Shown here piece after piece: positions 36,262-48,020 of a DNA stretch of 64,000 bases. Source of the DNA: Callipepla californica brunnescens (taxonomy: Eukaryota > Chordata > Aves > Galliformes > Odontophoridae); the NCBI GenBank assembly GCA_023055505.1, contig JALIRH010000014.1, forward strand, positions 18,237,404-18,301,403. Direction: 5' to 3'. The notes under the pieces were generated by a model. That model had not been told where the DNA came from. It searched no databases and saw only the letters and a list, made by a program, of their open reading frames with translations. Positions within the stretch are counted from its first letter, which is position 1, and each line of letters starts with the position of its first letter. Made by a program: the position numbers and the translations under genes.

Positions 36262-38986
36262 TGTTCCCTCTTCTTTTTCTTTCCATATTATTTTTTCCCT
36301 AGATTCTATTTCTCTCTTTATCTGTTCCCTCAATACAATTTCACTATTTATCTGTATACTTTATCCCATTCCTCTATTTATTTATCTGTGCCCAATATCT
36401 CTTTTGGGGTCGTGGCTATGTATCGCTCTGGACGTGCAGTATTTCTATCCGGCCACAAGGCGGCGCTATGGCGTTGCAGTACCCATATTTCACCACTGTG
36501 TGTCGCTGTCTCTATGTGTCTCTATGGGGTCGCTATGTATCTCTATGGAGATGCAGTACCCATATCCCACCACTGGGAATCGCTGTGTCTCTGTGGGGTC
36601 ACTGTGTTTCACTATTTATCTGTTTACTCTGTTCCATTCCTCTATTCATCTTTGCCCAATATTTTATCTCTCTATTAATCTGATCCCTCTTCTCTCTATT
36701 ATTGAAATAATCTGTTCCAACTTCTCTCTATAAATCTATCAATTTATTCCCTCTTCTATCTATTTCTCTCTTTATCTCTTCTTGCTCTTCTATTTCTCTC
36801 TTTAATTCTCCCCTCTTCTTTCTCTGCCCGTATTTCCCTGTTCCCTCTTTATTCTGTTTCTCCATTTATTTACCTGTTCGCTCTTCTTTCTCTTTCTCTA
36901 TTTACCTGCTCCCTCTTCTTTCTCTTTCCAAAATAATCTTTTCCCTCGATTCTATTTCTCTCTTTCTGTTCTCTCTTCTTACTATTTCTCTGCTTCTCTG
37001 TTCCCCCTTTATTCTATTTCTCTATTTACCCTTTCCCTCGTTATTCTTTGCTGTATTTACCAGTTCCCGCTTTATTCTATTTCTCTATTTTCCTGTTCCT
37101 GCTTCTTTCTCTTTCCATATTAATCTTTTTCCTTGATTCTATTTCTCTTTATCTGTTCTCTCTTTTTACTATTTCACCATAAATCTGTACGCTCTTCTTT
37201 CTCTTTCTCTCCTTATCCGTTCCCGCGATTCCATTTCTCTTTTCATCTGTTCCCATTGATTTTGATTATCTATTCATCTATTCCCATCGATTCTGATTAT
37301 CTAATCATCTGTTCCCACTGATCTATAGATCTATTCATCTTTTTTCTGTTCACTCTAATCTATTTCTCTACTAATCTGTCCCCGCTGATCTATTTCTCTA
37401 TCTATCTCTTCCCTCAATACCGTTTCACTATTTATCTGTTTACTCTATCCCATTCCTCTATTTATCTGTGCCCAACATCTCTTCTGGGGTCGTCGCGATG
37501 GGGTCGCTATGTATCGCTTTGGAGGTGCAGTATTTCTATCCGGCCACAAGGCGGCGCTATGGCGTTGCAGTACCCATATCCCACCACTGTGTGTCGCTGT
37601 CTCTATGTGTCTCTATGGGGTCGCTATGCATCGCTACGGAGGTGCAGTACCCATATATCACCACAGGGTGTCGCTGTGTCACTGTCTATGCATCTCTATG
37701 TGTCTCTATGTATCTCTGTGCATGTGTCCTTTACAGAGCGGCTTAATTAATTAATGGCGGCTGATTGCGGGGGCAGAGCGGGGAGGGCTTCAAAAGCGCG
37801 GCCCCATAGAGCCGCTGCCCTCCCTATAGTATTGCCCCACAGCGCTGCTCCCTGCCCAATAGCGCTGCCCCAATTTTGGGGGATTTTTAGGGGATTTTGG
37901 GGGGATTTTTTTTGAGTATTTTTTGGGAATTTTGGGGGAATTTTGTAGGAACTTTTGGTTGGTTTTGGGGGTTTTTTTGGTAAATTTTTTGGGGATATTT
38001 TTTCGGCTTTTTTTCTTTTTTTTTTTTTTTTTTGTTTTCGGGGAGTTTTTGGGGGGGGGTTTTTTTCGGGTTTTTTTTTTTTTTTCAGGTATTTTTTCTG
38101 ATTTTTTTGGGGAATATTTTTGGGGGATAATTTTAGGGAGTTTTGAGTGGATTTTTTTGGGGGATTTTGTAGAGATTTTTTAAGGGGGATTTTTGGGGCA
38201 TTTTGTGTGTTCCTGATTTCTCCTTTCTGCTTCCACTGGCCGTGCGCTGGCTGCCACGCCATCTCAGCTCTTCCACAGAGCAGCCTGCTGATCGCAACGG
38301 AGAATTCCCTCCGCACTCCGTACTGCGTCCATCGGGACCGGCGGACCTGTGCATGTTTGGGGTCAGGTAGGACTAAGAGTGCTCCATGGATTTGGTCTCA
38401 GCTGCTGGATGCTGCACAGGCAATTGCTCCGTCCAAATCCTCGCTGTTCCTCCCAAATCTCTAGCCCTAACTTCTCACTGTTCCACCCTAATATCCTGCT
38501 AATCTGTTTCCCTCTTTATCTGTTCCCTCGATTGTATTTCTTTATTCATCTATTCCCATCGATTCTGATTATCTAATCATCTCTTCCCGCTAATCTATAT
38601 ATCTATTCATCTATTCCTGCTATTATATTTCTCTATTGATCTGTCCCCACTAATCTATGTCTCTATTTATCTGTTCCCTCAATACTATTTCACTATCTAT
38701 CTGTTTACTCTATTCCATTCCTCTATTAATCTGTGCCCAATATTTTATCTATTAATCTGTTCCCTCTTCTTTCTATTAATCAAATAATCTGTTCCACCTT
38801 CTCTATAGAATTCTATTAATTTACTCTTCCCTCTTCTTTCTATGTCCCTATACATGCGTTCCCGCTTCTTTCTATGATGTCCCTGTACATCGCTTCCAGC
38901 TCTTCTATGTCCCTATACAACTGTTCCCTCTTTATTCTATTGCTCTATTTACCTTTTTCCCTCTTTATTCTGTTTCTGTATTTATC
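36262..38986 (+). repeat. Macrosatellite unit 10 (2,725 bp)
   Basis: CTCF-like elements start at 36,435 and 37,526; YY1-type word at 37,754. Shares the 8-bp loss with unit 9 (near 36,585) and carries 'gtacatcgc' like units 4 and 11. Confidence 0.95.
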
Positions 38987-41727
38987 TGTTCCCTCTTCTT
39001 TTTCTTTCCATATTATTTTTTCCCTAGATTCTATTTCTCTCTTTATCTGTTCCCTCAATACAATTTCACTATTTATCTGTATACTTTATCCCATTCCTCT
39101 ATTTATTTATCTGTGCCCAATATCTCTTTTGGGGTCGTGGCTATGTATCGCTCTGGACGTGCAGTATTTCTATCCGGCCACAAGGCGGCGCTATGGCGTT
39201 GCAGTACCCATATTTCACCACTGTGTGTCGCTGTCTCTATGTGTCTCTATGGGGTCGCTATGTATCTCTATGGAGATGCAGTACCCATATCCCACCACTG
39301 GGAATCGCTGTGTCCCTCTGTCTCTGTGGGGTCACTGTGTTTCACTATTTATCTGTTTACTCTGTTCCATTCCTCTATTCATCTTTGCCCAATATTTTAT
39401 CTCTCTATTAATCTGATCCCTCTTCTCTCTATCATTGAAATAATCTGTTCCAACTTCTCTCTATAAATCTATCAATTTACTCCCTCTTCTATCTATTTCT
39501 CTCTTTATCTCTTCTTGCTCTTCTATTTCTCTCTTTAATTCTCCCCTCTTCTTTCTCTGCCCGTATTTCCCTGTTCCCTCTTTATTCTGTTTCTCCATTT
39601 ATTTACCTGTTCGCTCTTCTTTCTCTTTCTCTATTTACCTGCTCCCTCTTCTTTCTCTTTCCAAAATAATCTTTTCCCTCGATTCTATTTCTCTCTTTCT
39701 GTTCTCTCTTCTTACTATTTCTCTGCTTCTCTGTTCCCCCTTTATTCTATTTCTCTATTTACCCTTTCCCTCGTTATTCTTTGCTGTATTTACCAGTTCC
39801 CGCTTTATTCTATTTCTCTATTTTCCTGTTCCTGCTTCTTTCTCTTTCCATATTAATCTTTTTCCTTGATTCTATTTCTCTTTATCTGTTCTCTCTTTTT
39901 ACTATTTCACCATAAATCTGTACGCTCTTCTTTCTCTTTCTCTCCTTATCCGTTCCCGCGATTCCATTTCTCTTTTCATCTGTTCCCATTGATTTTGATT
40001 ATCTATTCATCTATTCCCGTCGATTCTGATTATCTAATCATCTGTTCCCACTGATCTATAGATCTATTCATCTTTTTTCTGTTCACTCTAATCTATTTCT
40101 CTACTAATCTGTCCCCGCTGATCTATTTCTCTATCTATCTCTTCCCTCAATACCGTTTCACTATTTATCTGTTTACTCTATCCCATTCCTCTATTTATCT
40201 GTGCCCAACATCTCTTCTGGGGTCGTCGCGATGGGGTCGCTATGTATCGCTTTGGAGGTGCAGTATTTCTATCCGGCCACAAGGCGGCGCTATGGCGTTG
40301 CAGTACCCATATCCCACCACTGTGTGTCGCTGTCTCTATGTGTCTCTATGGGGTCGCTATGCATCGCTACGGAGGTGCAGTACCCATATATCACCACAGG
40401 GTGTCGCTGTGTCACTGTCTATGCATCTCTATGTGTCTCTATGTATCTCTGTGCATGTGTCCTTTACAGAGCGGCTTAATTAATTAATGGCGGCTGATTG
40501 CGGGGGCAGAGCGGGGAGGGCTTCAAAAGCGCGGCCCCATAGAGCCGCTGCCCTCCCTATAGTATTGCCCCACAGCGCTGCTCCCTGCCCAATAGCGCTG
40601 CCCCAATTTTGGGGGATTTTTAGGGGATTTTGGGGGGATTTTTTTTGAGTATTTTTTGGGAATTTTGGGGGAATTTTGTAGGAACTTTTGGTTGGTTTTG
40701 GGGGTTTTTTTGGTAAATTTTTTGGGGATATTTTTTCGGCTTCTTTTCTTTTTTTTTTTTTTTTTTTGTTTTTGTTTTCGGGGAGTTTTTGGGGGGGGGG
40801 TTTTTTTCGTTTTTTTTTCTTTTTTTCCAGGTATTTTTTCTGATTTTTTGGGGAATATTTTTGGGGGATATTTTTAGGGATTTTTGAGTGGATTTTTTTG
40901 GGGGATTTTGTAGAGATTTTTTAAGGGGGATTTTTGGGGCATTTTGTGTGTTCCTGATTTCTCCTTTCTGCTTCCTCTGGCCGTGCGCTGGCTGCCACGC
41001 CATCTCAGCTCTTCCACAGAGCAGCCTGCTGATCGCAACGGAGAATTCCCTCCGCACTCCGTACTGCGTCCATCGGGACCGGCGGACCTGTGCATGTTTG
41101 GGGTCAGGTAGGACTAAGAGTGCTCCATGGATTTGGTCTCAGCTGCTGGATGCTGCACAGGCAATTGCTCCGTCCAAATCCTCGCTGTTCCTCCCAAATC
41201 TCTAGCCCTAACTTCTCACTGTTCCACCCTAATATCCTGCTAATCTGTTTCCCTCTTTATCTGTTCCCTCGATTGTATTTCTTTATTCATCTATTCCCAT
41301 CGATTCTGATTATCTAATCATCTCTTCCCGCTAATCTATATATCTATTCATCTATTCCTGCTATTATATTTCTCTACTGATCTGTCCCCACTAATCTATG
41401 TCTCTATTTATCTGTTCCCTCAATACTATTTCACTATCTATCTGTTTACTCTATTCCATTCCTCTATTAATCTGTGCCCAATATTTTATCTATTAATCTG
41501 TTCCCTCTTCTTTCTATTAATCAAATAATCTGTTCCACCTTCTCTATAGAATTCTATTAATTTACTCTTCCCTCTTCTTTCTATGTCCCTATACATGCGT
41601 TCCCGCTTCTTTCTATGATGTCCCTGTACATCGCTTCCAGCTCTTCTATGTCCCTATACAACTGTTCCCTCTTTATTCTATTGCTCTATTTACCTTTTTC
41701 CCTCTTTATTCTGTTTCTGTATTTATC
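38987..41727 (+). repeat. Macrosatellite unit 11 (2,741 bp)
   Basis: CTCF-like elements start at 39,160 and 40,259; YY1-type word at 40,487. Private change 'gtccctctgtctctg' near 39,313. Longest unit, because of T and G runs near 40,750-40,800. Confidence 0.95.
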
Positions 41728-44467
41728 TGTTCCCTCTTCTTTTTCTTTCCATATTATTTTTTCCCTAGATTCTATTTCTCTCTTTATCTGTTCCCTCAAT
41801 ACAATTTCACTATTTATCTGTATACTTTATCCCATTCCTCTATTTATTTATCTGTGCCCAATATCTCTTTTGGGGTCGTGGCTATGTATCGCTCTGGACG
41901 TGCAGTATTTCTATCCGGCCACAAGGCGGCGCTATGGCGTTGCAGTACCCATATTTCACCACTGTGTGTCGCTGTCTCTATGTGTCTCTATGGGGTCGCT
42001 ATGTATCTCTATGGAGATGCAGTACCCATATCCCACCACTGGGAATCGCTGTGTCCCTGTGTCTCTGTGGGGTCACTGTGTTTCACTATTTATCTGTTTA
42101 CTCTGTTCCATTCCTCTATTCATCTTTGCCCAATATTTTATCTCTCTATTAATCTGATCCCTCTTCTCTCTATCATTGAAATAATCTGTTCCAACTTCTC
42201 TCTATAAATCTATCAATTTACTCCCTCTTCTATCTATTTCTCTCTTTATCTCTTCTTGCTCTTCTATTTCTCTCTTTAATTCTCCCCTCTTCTTTCTCTG
42301 CCCGTATTTCCCTGTTCCCTCTTTATTCTGTTTCTCCATTTATTTACCTGTTCGCTCTTCTTTCTCTTTCTCTATTTACCTGCTCCCTCTTCTTTCTCTT
42401 TCCAAAATAATCTTTTCCCTCGATTCTATTTCTCTCTTTCTGTTCTCTCTTCTTACTATTTCTCTGCTTCTCTGTTCCCCCTTTATTCTATTTCTCTATT
42501 TACCCTTTCCCTCGTTATTCTTTGCTGTATTTACCAGTTCCCGCTTTATTCTATTTCTCTATTTTCCTGTTCCTGCTTCTTTCTCTTTCCATATTAATCT
42601 TTTTCCTTGATTCTATTTCTCTTTATCTGTTCTCTCTTTTTACTATTTCACCATAAATCTGTACGCTCTTCTTTCTCTTTCTCTCCTTATCCGTTCCCGC
42701 GATTCCATTTCTCTTTTCATCTGTTCCCATTGATTTTGATTATCTATTCATCTATTCCCGTCGATTCTGATTATCTAATCATCTGTTCCCACTGATCTAT
42801 AGATCTATTCATCTTTTTTCTGTTCACTCTAATCTATTTCTCTACTAATCTGTCCCCGCTGATCTATTTCTCTATCTATCTCTTCCCTCAATACCGTTTC
42901 ACTATTTATCTGTTTACTCTATCCCATTCCTCTATTTATCTGTGCCCAACATCTCTTCTGGGGTCGTCGCGATGGGGTCGCTATGTATCGCTTTGGAGGT
43001 GCAGTATTTCTATCCGGCCACAAGGCGGCGCTATGGCGTTGCAGTACCCATATCCCACCACTGTGTGTCGCTGTCTCTATGTGTCTCTATGGGGTCGCTA
43101 TGCATCGCTACGGAGGTGCAGTACCCATATATCACCACAGGGTGTCGCTGTGTCACTGTCTATGCATCTCTATGTGTCTCTATGTATCTCTGTGCATGTG
43201 TCCTTTACAGAGCGGCTTAATTAATTAATGGCGGCTGATTGCGGGGGCAGAGCGGGGAGGGCTTCAAAAGCGCGGCCCCATAGAGCCGCTGCCCTCCCTA
43301 TAGTATTGCCCCACAGCGCTGCTCCCTGCCCAATAGCGCTGCCCCAATTTTGGGGGATTTTTAGGGGATTTTGGGGGGATTTTTTTTGAGTATTTTTTGG
43401 GAATTTTGGGGGAATTTTGTAGGAACTTTTGGTTGGTTTTGGGGGTTTTTTTGGTAAATTTTTTGGGGATATTTTTTCGGCTTCTTTTCTTTTTTTTTTT
43501 TTTTTTTTGTTTTTGTTTTCGGGGAGTTTTTGGGGGGGGGGGTTTTTCGTTTTTTTTTCTTTTTTTCCAGGTATTTTTTCTGATTTTTTGGGGAATATTT
43601 TTGGGGGATATTTTTAGGGATTTTTGAGTGGATTTTTTTGGGGGATTTTGTAGAGATTTTTTAAGGGGGATTTTTGGGGCATTTTGTGTGTTCCTGATTT
43701 CTCCTTTCTGCTTCCTCTGGCCGTGCGCTGGCTGCCACGCCATCTCAGCTCTTCCACAGAGCAGCCTGCTGATCGCAACGGAGAATTCCCTCCGCACTCC
43801 GTACTGCGTCCATCGGGACCGGCGGACCTGTGCATGTTTGGGGTCAGGTAGGACTAAGAGTGCTCCATGGATTTGGTCTCAGCTGCTGGATGCTGCACAG
43901 GCAATTGCTCCGTCCAAATCCTCGCTGTTCCTCCCAAATCTCTAGCCCTAACTTCTCACTGTTCCACCCTAATATCCTGCTAATCTGTTTCCCTCTTTAT
44001 CTGTTCCCTCGATTGTATTTCTTTATTCATCTATTCCCATCGATTCTGATTATCTAATCATCTCTTCCCGCTAATCTATATATCTATTCATCTATTCCTG
44101 CTATTATATTTCTCTACTGATCTGTCCCCACTAATCTATGTCTCTATTTATCTGTTCCCTCAATACTATTTCACTATCTATCTGTTTACTCTATTCCATT
44201 CCTCTATTAATCTGTGCCCAATATTTTATCTATTAATCTGTTCCCTCTTCTTTCTATTAATCAAATAATCTGTTCCACCTTCTCTATAGAATTCTATTAA
44301 TTTACTCTTCCCTCTTCTTTCTATGTCCCTATACATGCGTTCCCGCTTCTTTCTATGATGTCCCTGTACGTCGCTTCCAGCTCTTCTATGTCCCTATACA
44401 ACTGTTCCCTCTTTATTCTATTGCTCTATTTACCTTTTTCCCTCTTTATTCTGTTTCTGTATTTATC
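41728..44467 (+). repeat. Macrosatellite unit 12 (2,740 bp)
   Basis: CTCF-like elements start at 41,901 and 43,000; YY1-type word at 43,228. Close to unit 11 throughout the sites tested, including the interrupted T tract followed by 'gtttttgttttcgg'. Confidence 0.95.
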
Positions 44468-46946
44468 TGTTCCCTCTTCTTTTTCTTTCCATATTATTTT
44501 TTCCCTAGATTCTATTTCTCTCTTTATCTGTTCCCTCAATACAATTTCACTATTTATCTGTATACTTTATCCCATTCCTCTATTTATTTATCTGTGCCCA
44601 ATATCTCTTTTGGGGTCGTGGCTATGTATCGCTCTGGACGTGCAGTATTTCTATCCGGCCACAAGGCGGCGCTATGGCGTTGCAGTACCCATATTTCACC
44701 ACTGTGTGTCGCTGTCTCTATGTGTCTCTATGGGGTCGCTATGTATCTCTATGGAGATGCAGTACCCATATCCCACCACTGGGAATCGCTGTGTCCCTGT
44801 GTCTCTGTGGGGTCACTGTGTTTCACTATTTATCTGTTTACTCTGTTCCATTCCTCTATTCATCTTTGCCCAATATTTTATCTCTCTATTAATCTGATCC
44901 CTCTTCTCTCTATCATTGAAATAATCTGTTCCAACTTCTCTCTATAAATCTATCAATTTACTCCCTCTTCTATCTATTTCTCTCTTTATCTCTTCTTGCT
45001 CTTCTATTTCTCTCTTTAATTCTCCCCTCTTCTTTCTCTGCCCGTATTTCCCTGTTCCCTCTTTATTCTGTTTCTCCATTTATTTACCTGTTCGCTCTTC
45101 TTTCTCTTTCTCTATTTACCTGCTCCCTCTTCTTTCTCTTTCCAAAATAATCTTTTCCCTCGATTCTATTTCTCTCTTTCTGTTCTCTCTTCTTACTATT
45201 TCTCTGCTTCTCTGTTCCCCCTTTATTCTATTTCTCTATTTACCCTTTCCCTCGTTATTCTTTGCTGTATTTACCAGTTCCCGCTTTATTCTATTTCTCT
45301 ATTTTCCTGTTCCTGCTTCTTTCTCTTTCCATATTAATCTTTTTCCTTGATTCTATTTCTCTTTATCTGTTCTCTCTTTTTACTATTTCACCATAAATCT
45401 GTACGCTCTTCTTTCTCTTTCTCTCCTTATCCGTTCCCGCGATTCCATTTCTCTTTTCATCTGTTCCCATTGATTTTGATTATCTATTCATCTATTCCCG
45501 TCGATTCTGATTATCTAATCATCTGTTCCCACTGATCTATAGATCTATTCATCTTTTTTCTGTTCACTCTAATCTATTTCTCTACTAATCTGTCCCCGCT
45601 GATCTATTTCTCTATCTATCTCTTCCCTCAATACCGTTTCACTATTTATCTGTTTACTCTATCCCATTCCTCTATTTATCTGTGCCCAACATCTCTTCTG
45701 GGGTCGTCGCGATGGGGTCGCTATGTATCGCTTTGGAGGTGCAGTATTTCTATCCGGCCACAAGGCGGCGCTATGGCGTTGCAGTACCCATATCCCACCA
45801 CTGTGTGTCGCTGTCTCTATGTGTCTCTATGGGGTCGCTATGCATCGCTACGGAGGTGCAGTACCCATATATCACCACAGGGTGTCGCTGTGTCACTGTC
45901 TATGCATCTCTATGTGTCTCTATGTATCTCTGTGCATGTGTCCTTTACAGAGCGGCTTAATTAATTAATGGCGGCTGATTGCGGGGGCAGAGCGGGGAGG
46001 GCTTCAAAAGCGCGGCCCCATAGAGCCGCTGCCCTCCCTATAGTATTGCCCCACAGCGCTGCTCCCTGCCCAATAGCGCTGCCCCAATTTTGGGGGATTT
46101 TTAGGGGATTTTGGGGGGATTTTTTTGAGTATTTTTTGGGAATTTTGGGGGAATTTTGTAGGAACTTTTGGTTGGTTTTGGGGGTTTTTTTGGTAAATTT
46201 TTTGGGGATATTTTTTCGGCTTTTTTTCTTTTTTTTTTTTTTTTTTTTTGTTTTCGGGGAGTTTTTGGGGGGGGATTTTTTTCGGTTTTTTTTTTTTTTC
46301 AGGTATTTTTTCTGATTTTTTGGGGAATATTTTTGGGGGATAATTTTAGGGATTTTTGAGTGGATTTTTTGGGGGGATTTTGTAGAGATTTTTTAAGGGG
46401 GATTTTTGGGGCATTTTGTGTGTTCCTGATTTCTCCTTTCTGCTTCCACTGGCCGTGCGCTGGCTGCCACGCCATCTCAGCTCTTCCACAGAGCAGCCTG
46501 CTGATCGCAACGGAGAATTCCCTCCGCACTCCGTACTGCGTCCATCGGGACCGGCGGACCTGTGCATGTTTGGGGTCAGGTAGGACTAAGAGTGCTCCAT
46601 GGATTTGGTCTCAGCTGCTGGATGCTGCACAGGCAATTGCTCCGTCCAAATCCTCGCTGTTCCTCCCAAATCTCTAGCCCTAACTTCTCACTGTTCCACC
46701 CTAATATCCTGCTAATCTGTTTCCCTCTTTATCTGTTCCCTCGATTGTATTTCTTTATTCATCTATTCCCATCGATTCTGATTATCTAATCATCTCTTCC
46801 CGCTAATCTATATATCTATTCATCTATTCCTGCTTTTATATTTCTCTATTGATCTGTCCCCACTAATCTATGTCTCTATTTATCTGTTCCCTCAATACTA
46901 TTTCACTATCTATCTGTTTACTCTATTCCATTCCTCTATTAATCTG
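44468..46946 (+). repeat. Macrosatellite unit 13, 3'-truncated (~2,479 bp)
   Basis: CTCF-like elements start at 44,641 and 45,740; YY1-type word at 45,968. Follows the unit until 'cctctattaatctgt' at about 46,946, where it jumps to a piece of module B. Confidence 0.93.
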
Positions 46947-47062
46947 TATCTGTATGTGTCTCTATGGGGTCGCTATGCATCGCTACGGAGGTGCAGTACC
47001 CATATATCACCACAGGGTGTCGCTGTGTCACTGTCTATGCATCTCTATGTGTCTCTATGTGT
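46947..47062 (+). repeat. Detached fragment of module B after the array end
   Basis: Starts inside 'tatgtgtctctatggggtcg' and includes the TGCAGTACCC...CCACAGGGTGTCGCT element, then leaves the unit at 'tgtgtctctgttctg'. It joins unit 13 after a deletion of most of a unit. Confidence 0.85.
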
Positions 47063-47411
47063 CTCTGTTCTGTTTCTCTGTTTATCTTTTCTCCCTTCTT
47101 TCCATTTCTCTATTTATTTGTTCCCTCTATTCTATTTTCCTATTAACCTTTTTCTTTTATTCAGTTTCTCTATTAATCTGTTCCCTCTTTTCCCTATTAA
47201 TATATTCCCCCAATTTTATTTCTATATTAATCTATACCCTCTTCTCTCTATTCATCCTTTCATTCTATTCTTATTTTTCTATATTAATCTGTATCCTCTA
47301 TGCTATTTCTCTCTTAACCTATTCCCTCTGATCTATTTCCCTATTTATCTCTACCCGCTCTTCCATTTCTCTGTTTATCTGTTCCCTCTTCTCTCTGTAA
47401 TTCTGATCCCT
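47063..47411. repeat. ~30-bp polypyrimidine minisatellite, right-flank copy
   Basis: Closely matches 9,050-9,351, including the run 'cttaacctattccctctgat' directly before the LTR-like block. Confidence 0.85.
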
Positions 47412-47690
47412 CTAGGCTTTTTCTCTGCAGCCGTTGGGGTTTTCTCTTTGGAGAGACTTCCCGAGCTGTTTCTTGTTTGCTGCTGCCCCTCTCGGGGTTG
47501 ACTCCCTCGCTGCTTCTCCAGGACAACCGCTTGCTGCCCTTAACAGTGTCCCCCTTCCCCATCTCCCTACTCAATATTGGTAATAAACTGCTCTGACCAA
47601 CATCTGAACCGTTGTTTCTTAATCTCACGCCGGGTATGCATGTAATCGGAAGAGCCTCGTCTTCCTCCTTTATATTGGAGCGTGACTGGG
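47412..47690 (+). mobile_element. LTR-like block, right copy
   Basis: Second copy of 9,352-9,640 with 'gcagccgttggggttttctc', AATAAA near 47,583 and 'ttaatctcacgccgggtatg'. It lacks the extra 'ggtgctgacgcctcgctgcttctcc'-type duplication seen on the left. Confidence 0.4.
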
Positions 47691-47935
47691 GTCTCTGTGG
47701 GGTTCACATTTGGGGTCTCTATGCAGTCGCTATGTATCTCTATGGAGTTGCAGTACCCGTATATCACCACTGTGTGTCGCTGTCACTATGGGTTCACTGT
47801 GTCTCTATGTATATTTATGTGTCTCTATGTACCTCTGCACATGCGCCCTTTACAGAGCGGCTTAATTAATTCATTAATGGCTGCTGATTGCGGGGGTGGA
47901 TCGGGGAGGGCTTCAAAAGCGCGGCCCCATAGCAC
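47691..47935 (+). repeat. Diverged GC-rich module, right flank
   Basis: TGCAGTACCC at 47,749 and CCACTGTGTGTCGCT at 47,767 keep the 18-bp offset. The YY1-type word is mutated to ATGGCTGC near 47,877. It ends at 'gcgcggccccatag'. No G/T block or core module follows, unlike every other copy. Confidence 0.75.
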
Positions 47936-47939
47936 CTCT

Positions 47940-48020
47940 ATTTCCATATTAATCAATTCTCTCGGTCCGATTTGCATATCAACCCGCCCCCTCGGTCCTA
48001 TTTGCATATTTATCAGTTCC
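47940..48020 (+). repeat. 30-bp direct repeat carrying two ATTTGCATAT octamers
   Basis: 'ctcggtcc(g/t)atttgcatat' occurs with ATTTGCATAT at 47,970-47,979 (after the G/A junction) and 48,000-48,009, exactly 30 bp apart. ATTTGCAT is the canonical POU/Oct octamer. The spacing equals the minisatellite period, so chance amplification of one word is the simpler explanation. Confidence 0.5.

Larger units (their letters stand above)
11681..46946 (+). repeat. Macrosatellite array of ~2.73-kb units (12 full and 1 truncated)
   Basis: The word 'tgttccctcttctttttctt' recurs at 11,681, 14,416, 17,146, 19,876, 22,602, 25,332, 28,063, 30,794, 33,532, 36,262, 38,987, 41,728 and 44,468, giving unit lengths of 2,725-2,741 bp. 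All units are head-to-tail and near-identical. Order within a unit: GC-rich module A, polypyrimidine, GC-rich module B, YY1/CpG box, G-run/T-run block, core module, polypyrimidine. Most length variation lies in T and G runs of the G/T block, and base calls there may be less reliable. Frames that recur in every unit (188, 180, 117 and 105 codons, among others) are consequences of unit identity, and several overlap on both strands. Confidence 0.97.

Noticed and set aside
11681..46946. A family of conserved proteins (188, 180, 117, 105, 92 and 81 codons) repeated in every unit
   Set aside because: The units are near-identical DNA, so every frame is conserved. Frames overlap on both strands, cross homopolymers and minisatellites, and change length with 1-8 bp indels.
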